Assembly: GCF_030209835.1 (NCBI RefSeq)
Contig: NZ_JARVRF010000030.1
Span: forward strand, 1-64,000
Direction of reading: 5' to 3'
Length of the DNA: 64,000 nucleotides
Origin: Arthrobacter sp. efr-133-R2A-120
Lineage (GTDB): Bacteria > Actinomycetota > Actinomycetes > Actinomycetales > Micrococcaceae
Position numbers and translations under genes: made by a program. Numbering within the stretch: position 1 is the first letter of the stretch; each line of letters begins with the position of its first letter. Below are positions 43,341 to 51,459 of the stretch, one piece after another. The notes beneath the pieces are model-generated. The model made no database searches. It was not told where the DNA came from and worked only from the letters and a program-made list of their open reading frames with translations.

Positions 43341-44741
43341 ATGACTCGCCCCGAAACCACTTTGCCGGCTCCGGTTCCTCCCTCGGCCACGGCCGATGCG
43401 CCACGGGCACGGCTCACGCTCATGATTGCGTCGCTGGGGTTCTTCCTGATCACCCTCGACATCCTGATCGTCAATGTCGCGCTCACCAGCATCGGCAAGG
43501 AACTCGGGGGCGGAACTGCCAGCCTCCAATGGGTGATCGACGGCTACACGCTGATGTTCGCCGCGTTGCTGCTGTTCGCGGGGAACTTGTCCGATCGGAT
43601 CGGCGCGAAAAGGGCGCTCGGGTGGGGTATCGCACTGTTCCTTGTGGCGTCGGTCGCGTGCGCACTAGCGCCAACGTCGGGGGTCCTCATTGCCGCCCGT
43701 TTCCTCCAAGGAGGTGCGGCATCGATCATGCTGCCGGCGTCGATGGCGCTGATCCGGCAAGCGTTTCCCGATCCCCGCCGCCGCGCACATGCCCTCGGGA
43801 TCTGGGCGGTCGGCGGGGCCGTGGCCGGAGCTGTGGGCCCACTTGTCGGTGGCCTTCTCACGACGCTGGACTGGCGGCTCGTCTTTGGCATCAACCTTCC
43901 CGTCTGCATCGCGATGCTGGTGCTCCTGGCTTCCGTTGCCACGTCCCCGCGACGGCCAACCCCATTCGACTGGGCCGGCCAGGCCGCGGCGATCGTTGCC
44001 CTGACCGCCTTGATGTACGGCCTCATTACGGGAGGAACCGAAGGCTTCGGCACGGCGCCCGTCATCGGAAGCCTGATACTAGCAGCCGTAAGCCTCGCGG
44101 CTTTCCTCTTGATCCAGGCGCGCGGCCGGCACCCGATGATGCCGCTTGAACTGTTTCGCTCCACTGGCATGAGAATCTCGCTCTCGGTGGGGTTCGCGTT
44201 CATGGTGGGCCACTTCGGCACGGTCTTTGTCGTCAGTCTCTTCCTCCAACAGCACCTCGGGCTAACACCACTTCAGGCCGGTTTCACGTTCCTTCCGTCG
44301 GCGGCGTTCAGTATCGTCGGCAACATCGTCAGCGGAACCCTCTCGAACCGCTTCGGGACGCGGGTGCCGGTGGTCGTCGGATTGACGTCCATGGTGGTGG
44401 GCCTCACCGCCATGCTTCTCACAGCGCCGCTGGGATCGCCGCTGCTCGTCGGTACTTTCCTGATTTTCACGGGTTCCGGCGGATCGATCGCGATGCCGCA
44501 GGTTACGGCCGTCGTGCTCGCGAGCGTGCCGAGCGAAAAGGCGGGCACGGCAAGCGCAGTCTTCAACACCTTCCGCCAAGTGGGCGGCGCCGTAGCTATC
44601 GCCGTCTTCGGCGCCCTCATCGCCGACCGCGGCAACTTCGTCCACGGCATGCAGACCAGCTTCATCATCGCGGCGTCGCTTCTCCTCCTCACCGCGCTCG
44701 CCAGCCTCTTCATCCACTCGCCGGGCGCCCCCAAAGACTAA
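43341..44741 (+). CDS. MFS efflux transporter, DHA2 (EmrB/QacA) family
   Basis: A 466-residue protein with about 14 membrane segments. DHA2 features are LDILIVNVALTSIGKELG in helix 1, LQWVIDGYTLMFAALLLFAG, loop GNLSDRIGAKRALGWG, GGAVAGAVGPLVGGLL (antiporter motif C) and TWRQV-like FNTFRQVGGAVAIAVFG in helix 13. Such pumps expel drugs or dyes with proton exchange. No clear ribosome site precedes the ATG. It converges, with 16 bases between stops, on a UvrA2-type gene also associated with drug resistance. Confidence 0.9.
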   Translation: MTRPETTLPAPVPPSATADAPRARLTLMIASLGFFLITLDILIVNVALTSIGKELGGGTASLQWVIDGYTLMFAALLLFAGNLSDRIGAKRALGWGIALFLVASVACALAPTSGVLIAARFLQGGAASIMLPASMALIRQAFPDPRRRAHALGIWAVGGAVAGAVGPLVGGLLTTLDWRLVFGINLPVCIAMLVLLASVATSPRRPTPFDWAGQAAAIVALTALMYGLITGGTEGFGTAPVIGSLILAAVSLAAFLLIQARGRHPMMPLELFRSTGMRISLSVGFAFMVGHFGTVFVVSLFLQQHLGLTPLQAGFTFLPSAAFSIVGNIVSGTLSNRFGTRVPVVVGLTSMVVGLTAMLLTAPLGSPLLVGTFLIFTGSGGSIAMPQVTAVVLASVPSEKAGTASAVFNTFRQVGGAVAIAVFGALIADRGNFVHGMQTSFIIAASLLLLTALASLFIHSPGAPKD

Positions 44742-44757
44742 GAGCCGTCCCGCTAGC

Positions 44758-47148
44758 TCACCCGCCGACGTAAGCCGCCAAATGCTCGCCGGTGAGGGTG
44801 GAGCGGGCTGCGACGAGATCGGCGGGAGTGCCCTCGAAAACGATCTGTCCGCCGTCGTGACCGGCGCCCGGGCCGAGGTCGATGATCCAGTCGGCATGCG
44901 CCATGACTGCCTGGTGGTGCTCGATGACGATGACAGACTTCCCGGAGTCCACGAGCCGGTCGAGCAAACCGAGCAGCTGTTCGACGTCGGCGAGGTGCAA
45001 GCCCGAGGTGGGCTCGTCGAGAATGAGCACGCCGCCCTTTTCGCCCATGTGGGTGGCCAGCTTGATCCGCTGCCGCTCGCCGCCGGAAAGGGTGGTGAGC
45101 GGCTGGCCGAGGCTGAGGTATCCGAGTCCGACGTCGGCCAGCCTCTGCAGGATCGCGTGGGCTGCGGGGATCCTGGATTCACCCGCGGAGAAGAACTCCT
45201 CGGCCTCTTTCACCGACATCGCCAACACCTCCGCGATGTTCCGGCCACCGAGGCGGTACTCGAGCACCGCTGCCTGGAACCTCTTGCCCTCGCATTCCTC
45301 GCACGGAGTGGCGACGGTGTCCATGAACCCGAGGTCGGTGTAGATGACGCCCGCGCCGTTGCAGGTGGGGCACGCTCCCTCGGAGTTCGCGCTGAACAGC
45401 GCCGGCTTCACGCCATTGGCCTTCGCGAACGCCTTGCGGATGGGCTCGAGCAGCCCGGTGTAGGTCGCGGGGTTGCTCCGCCGCGAGCCTTTGATGGCCC
45501 CTTGGTCAATCGAAACGACGCCGTCCCGCTTGGACAGCGAGCCATGGATCAACGAGCTCTTCCCTGAACCGGCGACGCCCGTGACCACAACCAGGACCCC
45601 GAGCGGAATGTCGATGTCGACGTCGCGCAGGTTGTTCTCGCTCGCGCCACGGATTTCCAGTGCGCCGGCGGATGTCCGCACCGTCTTCTTGAGGGTTGAG
45701 CGATCCTCGAGGTGACGCCCCGTGAGGGTGCCGCTGGAACGCAGCCCTTCGAGGGTGCCTTCAAAGACCACTTCGCCACCGGCGGTGCCCGCGCCGGGAC
45801 CGAGGTCGACGACGTGGTCGGCGATCGCGATCGCTTCCGGCTTGTGCTCCACGACGAGCACGGTGTTGCCCTTGTCCCGCAGTTGCAGCAACAGCTTGTT
45901 CATGCGCTGGATGTCGTGCGGGTGCAAGCCGATCGTGGGCTCGTCGAAGACGTAGGTGACGTCGGTCAGCGAGGAGCCCAAGTGCCGGATCATCTTGGTG
46001 CGCTGCGCCTCGCCGCCGGAGAGCGTACCTGCCGGCCGGTCGAGGGAGAGATAGCCGAGTCCGATCTCAGCGAACGAGTCGAGGAGGTGCCGCAGCCCTT
46101 TGAGGAGCGGTGCCACCGACGGTTCGTCGAGACCGCGCACCCATTCAGCGAGGTCGCTGATCTGCATCGAGCACGCGTCGGCGATGCTGATTCCCTTGAT
46201 CTTGGACGAGCGGGCCGCCTCGGTGAGCCGGGTGCCGTCGCATTCGGGACAGGTGGTGAAGGTGATGGCCCGCTCCACGAAGGCACGGATGTGCGGCTGC
46301 ATTCCCTCCGGGTCCTTGGAAAGCATGGACTTCTGGATCTTCGGGATCAGGCCCTCGTACGTCAGGTTGATTCCCTCGACCTTGATCTTGGTGGGCTCCT
46401 TGTGGAGCAGGTCGTGGAGTTCCTTCTTCGTGTACTTGCCGATCGGCTTGTCCATGTCGAAGAATCCCGAGCCGCCGAAGATGCGGCCGTACCAGCCGTC
46501 CATGCTGTAGCCGGGTATGGTGAGCGCGCCCTCGGCAAGCGACTTGCTGGCGTCGTACAGCGCGGTGAGGTCGAAGTCGGTGACCGAGCCCCGCCCTTCG
46601 CAGCGCGGACACATGCCGCCGGTGATGCTGAAACTCCGCCGCTCCTTCGTCGTCGTGCCACCGCGCTCGAAAGTGACCGCTCCCGCACCGGAAACCGAGG
46701 CGACGTTGAACGAGAACGCCTGGGGCGATCCGATGTGCGGTTGGCCAAGCCGGCTGAAGAGCATGCGCAGCATGGTGTTCGCATCAGTGGCGGTACCGAC
46801 CGTTGAACGGGTGTTCGCGCCCATCCGCTCCTGGTCGACGATGATCGCCGTCGTGAGTCCTTCGAGCAGGTCCACATCCGGCCGCGCCATGGTCGGCATG
46901 AACCCTTGCACGAAGGTGCTGTACGTCTCGTTGATCATGCGCTGCGACTCCGCCGCGATCGTGGCGAACACCAGGGAACTCTTGCCCGAACCGGAGACGC
47001 CCGTGAACACCGTCAGCCGGCGCTTGGGCAGCTCGATGCTGATGTCCTTGAGGTTGTTCTCCCGCGCTCCCTGCACGCGAATCAGATCGTGGGTGTCGGC
47101 GGTATGCAGCTCTGGCGACTGCGTGTCCGTGCTCGTGGCCGTGCTCAT
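44758..47148 (-). CDS. UvrA-like ABC ATPase (UvrA2/drug-resistance type)
   Basis: 796 residues, shorter than housekeeping UvrA (about 950). It has two ABC ATPase modules with inserted zinc modules: Walker [11 protein letters not shown] near 49 and [10 protein letters not shown] in the second half, signatures [10 protein letters not shown] and [10 protein letters not shown], and Cys pairs [24 protein letters not shown] and CEECEGKR. UvrA2 forms lack most of the UvrB-interaction region and have been linked to tolerance of DNA-intercalating antibiotics in producers. The ATG at 47148 follows ATGGAG. It is probably not the cell's main UvrA. Confidence 0.88.
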   Translation of the reverse strand: MSTATSTDTQSPELHTADTHDLIRVQGARENNLKDISIELPKRRLTVFTGVSGSGKSSLVFATIAAESQRMINETYSTFVQGFMPTMARPDVDLLEGLTTAIIVDQERMGANTRSTVGTATDANTMLRMLFSRLGQPHIGSPQAFSFNVASVSGAGAVTFERGGTTTKERRSFSITGGMCPRCEGRGSVTDFDLTALYDASKSLAEGALTIPGYSMDGWYGRIFGGSGFFDMDKPIGKYTKKELHDLLHKEPTKIKVEGINLTYEGLIPKIQKSMLSKDPEGMQPHIRAFVERAITFTTCPECDGTRLTEAARSSKIKGISIADACSMQISDLAEWVRGLDEPSVAPLLKGLRHLLDSFAEIGLGYLSLDRPAGTLSGGEAQRTKMIRHLGSSLTDVTYVFDEPTIGLHPHDIQRMNKLLLQLRDKGNTVLVVEHKPEAIAIADHVVDLGPGAGTAGGEVVFEGTLEGLRSSGTLTGRHLEDRSTLKKTVRTSAGALEIRGASENNLRDVDIDIPLGVLVVVTGVAGSGKSSLIHGSLSKRDGVVSIDQGAIKGSRRSNPATYTGLLEPIRKAFAKANGVKPALFSANSEGACPTCNGAGVIYTDLGFMDTVATPCEECEGKRFQAAVLEYRLGGRNIAEVLAMSVKEAEEFFSAGESRIPAAHAILQRLADVGLGYLSLGQPLTTLSGGERQRIKLATHMGEKGGVLILDEPTSGLHLADVEQLLGLLDRLVDSGKSVIVIEHHQAVMAHADWIIDLGPGAGHDGGQIVFEGTPADLVAARSTLTGEHLAAYVGG

Positions 47149-47205
47149 CGTGTCTCCATCTGGTACGCGGGTCCGTCTTCGGTCTTGGTCGGCAAGTCTG
47201 GTTGG

Positions 47206-47565
47206 CTACTGAGGATCCTGAAGCAGTCCGAGGACGTTGCCGTCCGGGTCGGTCACGGTGGCCACCAGACGGCCGCCGCCGACGTCGCGGGCTGCTTCCT
47301 TCAGGGTGGCGCCAGCGGCAGTCACCTCGGCCAGCTTTGCTTCGATGTCCGAAACGTGCCAGTAGGCGACGGGTGAGGTCATGGCCTGCGGGCCGCCTCC
47401 CGGAACGAGCCCGATGTGCTGGCCCGCGACATCGAAGCCGACGTAATACGGCCCGTCGGCCTGCGGCGCTGTCCCGAGCAAAGCGGTGTACACCGCCTTC
47501 GCCGCGGCGAGGTCGGTCACGGGATGCAGCACGGTCTTGATTCCCTCGTTGGAAGAGTCGCTCAT
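47206..47565 (-). CDS. VOC (glyoxalase/bleomycin-resistance-fold) protein
   Basis: 119 residues: TVLHPVTDLAAAKAVYTALLG, PYYVGFDVAGQHIGLVPGG, YWHVSDIEAKLAEVTAAGA and VTDPDGNVLGLLQ, the paired beta-alpha-beta modules of the VOC fold. The ATG at 47565 follows CAGGAG; an ATG six codons earlier overlaps that ribosome site. It lies 57 bases before the UvrA2 start on the same strand. The substrate is unknown. Confidence 0.86.
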   Translation of the reverse strand: MSDSSNEGIKTVLHPVTDLAAAKAVYTALLGTAPQADGPYYVGFDVAGQHIGLVPGGGPQAMTSPVAYWHVSDIEAKLAEVTAAGATLKEAARDVGGGRLVATVTDPDGNVLGLLQDPQ

Positions 47566-47780
47566 GATCACTCCTGAAGTCATTAGGGGACGAAGCTGGC
47601 GTGGACGGTGTTGTCCATGACCGCCATTCTAGGCGCGGCCCGAAAGCAGCGCTTCTCCATTCCTGACCGGTCTTGTTCCGCGAGATTCGTTGTATGGACA
47701 TCCCTGGTGAGTGGTGCCACCATGGCCGAATACGGGGCCCTGGCGCGCCGCGCCAGCGTAAAGCGAGGCTGGAGGAACCA

Positions 47781-48212
47781 ATGCCGGAATCCGATCTCGA
47801 ACTGATGGTGGAGAAATACCATCGAGCGCTCGATGCGTTCGTCAAGGGAGACCCGGAGCAGCAGAAGAAGCTGTTCTCAAAGCGCGACGACGTCACGCTC
47901 GCTAATCCGCTCGGGCCGCCTGCGCGGGGCTCGAGTGCGGTCGAGGCGACCATGGATCGGGCGTCTTCCCAGCTGAGGGAGGGCGAGCCCATCAGATTCG
48001 AGCGAATCTCCGGGAACGCCGGCACGGAGCTTGCGTACATCGTCGAAATTGAATGGGCGCGGGCCAAGCTCGGCGGATCTGATGAGGTATCCCCGATACC
48101 CCTTCGAGTGACGACGATTTTCCGCCGGGAAGACGGCGAGTGGAAGGTCGTCCACCGTCACGCGGATCCCATACTTTCCACGCGGCCGATCGAGTCGCTC
48201 GTCCAGAGCTAG
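47781..48212 (+). CDS. SnoaL/NTF2-like (ketosteroid isomerase-related) protein
   Basis: 143 residues with a cone-shaped NTF2-like fold signature: ELMVEKYHRALDAFVKGD, DVTLANPLGPPARGSSAVEATM and the C-terminal VTTIFRREDGEWKVVHRHAD. The ATG at 47781 follows GGAGG at 47771. Its TAG overlaps the TAG of the converging Nudix gene. The role is unknown. Confidence 0.85.
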   Translation: MPESDLELMVEKYHRALDAFVKGDPEQQKKLFSKRDDVTLANPLGPPARGSSAVEATMDRASSQLREGEPIRFERISGNAGTELAYIVEIEWARAKLGGSDEVSPIPLRVTTIFRREDGEWKVVHRHADPILSTRPIESLVQS

Positions 48213-48679
48213 TGTGGCCCAAGGTGCCGGATCAACGCGTCGAGGATCGGCACCTGCCCGCCCACCAATTTGGCGCGGGCTACGGTCTCCGTGGCCCAGA
48301 TGGCGTCGTCGATCTCCGGGTAGCTTCGGATGACGCCTGATCCGCGCGGCCATTCGAGATCGAAGGTGTTGCTCACGATTCTCTCCGGGTCGAAGTCCGA
48401 TTCCGCTGTGAAAACCGCCACGAGTTTGCCCGACGGTTGCCGGAAAATGCCCAGCTGGTGATAGTCGACGGCGGGAGCAGCAACGCCCATCTCCTCGGCG
48501 AATTCACGCTTGGCGGCTACCAGGGGATCCTCGTCTTCGAGGTATTCGCCTTTGGGAATGGACCAGGCGCGTGCATCCTTGTGCGCCCAGAAGGGTCCGC
48601 CCATGTGGGCTATCCAGAATTCCAATTCCGCCGCGGAATTCCGACGGTACAACAGAATGCCCGCGCTTCGAACTGTCAT
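48209..48679 (-). CDS. Nudix hydrolase
   Basis: 156 residues. The Nudix box is complete at residues 44-66: Gly44, Glu50, Arg58-Glu59, Glu62-Glu63, Gly65, all at consensus spacing within a segment beginning GEYLEDEDPLVAAKREF. These enzymes cleave nucleoside diphosphate-linked compounds with Mg2+. The ATG at 48679 follows TGGGAGG; longer frames upstream are shadow of the TetR gene. Its stop shares the CTAG at 48209-48212 with the converging NTF2-like gene. Confidence 0.9.
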   Translation of the reverse strand: MTVRSAGILLYRRNSAAELEFWIAHMGGPFWAHKDARAWSIPKGEYLEDEDPLVAAKREFAEEMGVAAPAVDYHQLGIFRQPSGKLVAVFTAESDFDPERIVSNTFDLEWPRGSGVIRSYPEIDDAIWATETVARAKLVGGQVPILDALIRHLGPH

Positions 48680-48698
48680 TTGCCCTCCCAGGCATAGG

Positions 48699-49331
48699 TT
48701 ATCCGCCGGGTTCGGCGGCCGGAACCCGCAGCACGGCCATGGACTCAAGCAAATACGGCACCGGATCCGCCTCCGTCCCCGTGGCCCACTGCATCCACGC
48801 CTGGAAGGTCGCCCCGAGATAGGCGGCGCACAAATAGCCTGCCGCGCGTTCGCTGACGCCCTGCGCAACGAGGTAGAGCCGCGCCCGGTCCCGCTGTGGA
48901 GCCAGGGCATCGTAGCTCCTGCTCGCCAGCTCCGGGTGCTCTGCGATCAGGCGCAGGCGCCCGCGCGTCACGGAAAGGTCTGGGATCGCCGAAACCCCGG
49001 CGATGGCGGCCGCCCGAAGTCCGGCGAGGATGCCGCCGTCGGAAGTGTCGCCGTCGGACTGCTCGGCTGTATGGGCGGCCTCCAGCGCCCGGCCCGAGGC
49101 TTTCACCACCGGTTCCATGCCGCCCCACACAAGGTCAGCCTTGCTGGGGAAGTAGCGGTACAGGCTCTTCCGCCCGATTCCCGCCTCTCGTGCGATGTCC
49201 TCCATTGACGTCCGCTCGTAGCCGTTCTCGGCAAAAAGCCGGAGCGCGACGCCAGCCACGGCGTCCGGGTCAATCGTCGCCGGGCGTCCGGTGGTGCGCG
49301 CGACGGCGGGCTTCGTATGGTCTGAGGGCAT
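48699..49331 (-). CDS. TetR-family transcriptional repressor
   Basis: 210 residues. The helix-turn-helix lies at about 28-62 (AVAGVALRLFAENGYERTSM, IAREAGIGRKSLYRYFPSK), followed by a helical ligand domain. It is transcribed away from the SDR gene at 49414, and a perfect palindrome lies 20 bases before its ATG. It very likely represses itself and the SDR gene. Confidence 0.9.
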   Translation of the reverse strand: MPSDHTKPAVARTTGRPATIDPDAVAGVALRLFAENGYERTSMEDIAREAGIGRKSLYRYFPSKADLVWGGMEPVVKASGRALEAAHTAEQSDGDTSDGGILAGLRAAAIAGVSAIPDLSVTRGRLRLIAEHPELASRSYDALAPQRDRARLYLVAQGVSERAAGYLCAAYLGATFQAWMQWATGTEADPVPYLLESMAVLRVPAAEPGG

Positions 49332-49350
49332 CTTTCCAGTATCCACTCTT

Positions 49351-49377
49351 ACATTATGACACGGAGTGTCATAATGT
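49351..49377. promoter_or_regulatory. TetR operator, 12 bp perfect inverted repeat
   Basis: ACATTATGACAC (49351-49362) and GTGTCATAATGT (49366-49377) are exact complements around GGA. The TATGACA and TGTCATA words resemble promoter elements reading in both directions, so a repressor bound here would block both divergent genes. Confidence 0.85.
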
Positions 49378-49413
49378 GGATGGAAAGCCATTAACACGTT
49401 CGGGAGGAACAAC

Positions 49414-50187
49414 ATGGGCAACGAAGCTGCATGGCAGGAAGCCACCATCAATGGCCGTTTTGCCGGAAAAACGGTGATCGTCACAGGGGCGGGCTCGGGC
49501 ATCGGCCAGGCCACGGCCCTGCGCGTCGCGAAGGAAGGCGGCCGGGTCATCGCCGCCGACATCAGCAAGGAGCGCCTTGACGCCTTGGTGGAGGAAAACA
49601 GCGGCCTGGACCTGGTTCCTGTGGCCGGCGACATCTCCACGGAGGAGACCGTTGCCGCGGTTGTCGTCGCCGCCGAAGGCCGTGTGGACGCCCTCGCCAA
49701 CATCGCCGGCATCATGGATAACTTCGCCCCGATCCACGAAGTGGACGACGCCGTGTGGGAGCGCGTCTTCCGGATCAACGTCACCGCCCTCATGCGCCTG
49801 ACCCGCGCCGTGGTGCCCTTGATGCTGGAGGCCGGCACCGGCTCCGTGGTCAACGTCGCCTCCGAGGCCGGGCTGCGCGGCTCCGCCGCCAGCTACACGG
49901 CGTCGAAGCACGCCGTCGTCGGCCTTACCAAGAACTCGGCCGTGATGTACGGGCCGAAGGGGCTTCGCTTCAACGCCGTTGCCCCCGGGCCAACCATCAC
50001 CAACATCGAGGCAACGTGGGGGTCCCAGTTGGCCGCCGAACGCCTCGGCCCACTCATGCAGGCCACTGTCCCCAACCCAGCGACAGCCGCGCAGTTGGCT
50101 GCGTCCATCACCTTCCTGCTCAGCGACGACGGCACCAACGTCAACGGCGCCATCCTCGCCTCCGACGGCGGCTGGTCGGCGCTGTAG
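49414..50187 (+). CDS. SDR-family oxidoreductase
   Basis: 257 residues. The Rossmann loop TGAGSGIG is at 24-31, AADIS after strand 2 points to NAD, ANIAGIM is near 95, and catalytic Ser150, Tyr161 and Lys165 (YTASK) are present; the C-terminus is VNGAILASDGGWSAL. GGGAGG lies about nine bases before the ATG. It diverges from its probable TetR repressor. The substrate, perhaps a xenobiotic alcohol or ketone, is unknown. Confidence 0.9.
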   Translation: MGNEAAWQEATINGRFAGKTVIVTGAGSGIGQATALRVAKEGGRVIAADISKERLDALVEENSGLDLVPVAGDISTEETVAAVVVAAEGRVDALANIAGIMDNFAPIHEVDDAVWERVFRINVTALMRLTRAVVPLMLEAGTGSVVNVASEAGLRGSAASYTASKHAVVGLTKNSAVMYGPKGLRFNAVAPGPTITNIEATWGSQLAAERLGPLMQATVPNPATAAQLAASITFLLSDDGTNVNGAILASDGGWSAL

Positions 50188-50193
50188 GGCGGC

Positions 50194-50445
50194 TCAGCCG
50201 GTGTAGCCTTCCACCTGCTTTGGGGGCCGTGGTTTGGCCTCGTTCGGGTTCTCCCCGTATTGCCTCTTGGCCCGCCGTTGGCGCAGCAGGTCCCAGCTCT
50301 GATCCAGGTCCTGTTCGATGCGCTCCAGCCTTGCACGGTCGGGGGCGTGCGCAGGACCCGGCGGGGCCGCCTCTGCCTTCTCCCGGAGTTCCCGCTCTTC
50401 CTCCACAAGTGACTGGATGTGGTGCAGAATGCCCTGTTCGTCCAT
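50194..50445 (-). CDS. DUF2630 family small protein
   Basis: 83 residues, MDEQGILHHIQSLVEEEREL onward, strongly helical and charged (probable coiled coil), with DRARLERIEQDLDQSWDLLR and RRAKRQYGENPNEA. The pattern is the actinobacterial DUF2630 family of unknown function. GAGGGTCACC precedes the ATG. Its stop is 6 bases from the SDR stop on the other strand. Confidence 0.88.
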   Translation of the reverse strand: MDEQGILHHIQSLVEEERELREKAEAAPPGPAHAPDRARLERIEQDLDQSWDLLRQRRAKRQYGENPNEAKPRPPKQVEGYTG

Positions 50446-50604
50446 GGTGACCCTCTTCCTGAACTAGCCGTTACCAGTCAGGTTAGTGAGCTGCGCTAGG
50501 CGTGAACAGAGGCCGTGTTCGCGGGAGCCATCCCGGCAATCTCCCGTTTGCGGAATACTTGGACGCAGATCCAGGATTTCCGCAAGCGAAGGCGGTGGTT
50601 GGCC

Positions 50605-51222
50605 GTGAACGGCGAAAACAGCGTGTTCAAGCGCCGGCTGGAGCGAGCCATGGAGTTGCGAAATATCCGCGCAACCGGCATGACGGCCGAAGAAGAAGCC
50701 GACTTGGAGGCCGCCGAGGAGGAAGAGCGTCGGAAGCGCAAGAAGGTGGACGACGCCGCGCGCGTGGAATACCTGATCCGCGATGCCATGGCGCAAGGGA
50801 AGTTCGACAACCTGAAGTACGCAGGCAAGCCGATCCCCGGGCTGGGGGAGCGCTACGATCCCGATTGGTGGGTCAAAGGCCTCATCCAGCGAGAACATCT
50901 CAGCGGCCTTGGCCCTAAAGCCATTCTGCTCCGCACCGAGGACGCCGAATTGGATGCGAAGCTTGACGCCCTGTACTCGGAAAAGCAGGTGCGCGATCTA
51001 GTGGAGGACTTCAACGCCCGGGTCATCGACGCACGGCGCCAACTCCAGGGCGGGCCGCCGGTGATCACGAAAACCCGCGACGTCGGCGTCGAGTTGGAAC
51101 GCTGGCGCGAGCGCCGAGCGGCGGCTGCTGAGGCTGCTGAGAAAGCCGCTGCGGCGGCCGCCGCGCAGAAACGTGTCACCGAGCGGTCGTGGTGGCACCG
51201 TCTCTGGGGCACCCCCGGCTAG
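50605..51222 (+). CDS. DUF1992 (DnaJ-C28-homologue) domain protein
   Basis: About 205 residues. The DUF1992 signature is clear: VEYLIRDAMAQGKFDNLKYA, GKPIPGLGERYDPDWWVKG and LQGGPPVITKTRDVGVELERW. Before it is an acidic, Glu/Lys-rich helix (TAEEEADLEAAEEEERRKRK); after it an Ala-rich helix ending RSWWHRLWGTPG. I chose the GTG at 50605 (VNGENSVFKRRLERAM); a GTG at 50515 is possible but adds an unconserved stretch. The function is unknown. Confidence 0.82.
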   Translation: MNGENSVFKRRLERAMELRNIRATGMTAEEEADLEAAEEEERRKRKKVDDAARVEYLIRDAMAQGKFDNLKYAGKPIPGLGERYDPDWWVKGLIQREHLSGLGPKAILLRTEDAELDAKLDALYSEKQVRDLVEDFNARVIDARRQLQGGPPVITKTRDVGVELERWRERRAAAAEAAEKAAAAAAAQKRVTERSWWHRLWGTPG

Positions 51223-51223
51223 G

Positions 51224-51362
51224 GAACGCTTGGGAAACCCGGTAGTGGAATCCGGCCCGCGGCGCCACGCATCGACGTCGTCGTTGTCCGAGACAAGCCA
51301 GGCACCCGCGTTGTTGCCGAGGACGTCGTTGCGATGAATGTTCGCGGTGACCGCCCGGCCGG
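51224..51362 (-). pseudogene. Possible remnant of a beta-helix repeat protein
   Basis: Read on the minus strand, the frame gives VTANIHRNDVLGNNAGAWLV, then SDNDDVDAWRRGPDS. The Asn-rich coil (NxxxxNxxGNNxGAW) looks like one turn of a right-handed parallel beta-helix. There is no start, ribosome site or extension, so if real it is a short relic. It may be chance. Confidence 0.25.
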
Positions 51363-51459
51363 CACCTTAATGTCAGACCCTCCCCCTAGCCTGAAAGTGT
51401 CAGGCAGCCGAGTGGCCTCGCATGGTTGAGGGGCAGGAATCCAGGAAGGGGGGGCAGGC

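Noticed and set aside
48699..49853. 384-codon version of the TetR gene
   Set aside because: The extra upstream part overlaps the palindromic operator and the SDR gene on the other strand and has no family similarity. The short start at 49331 fits length and ribosome site.
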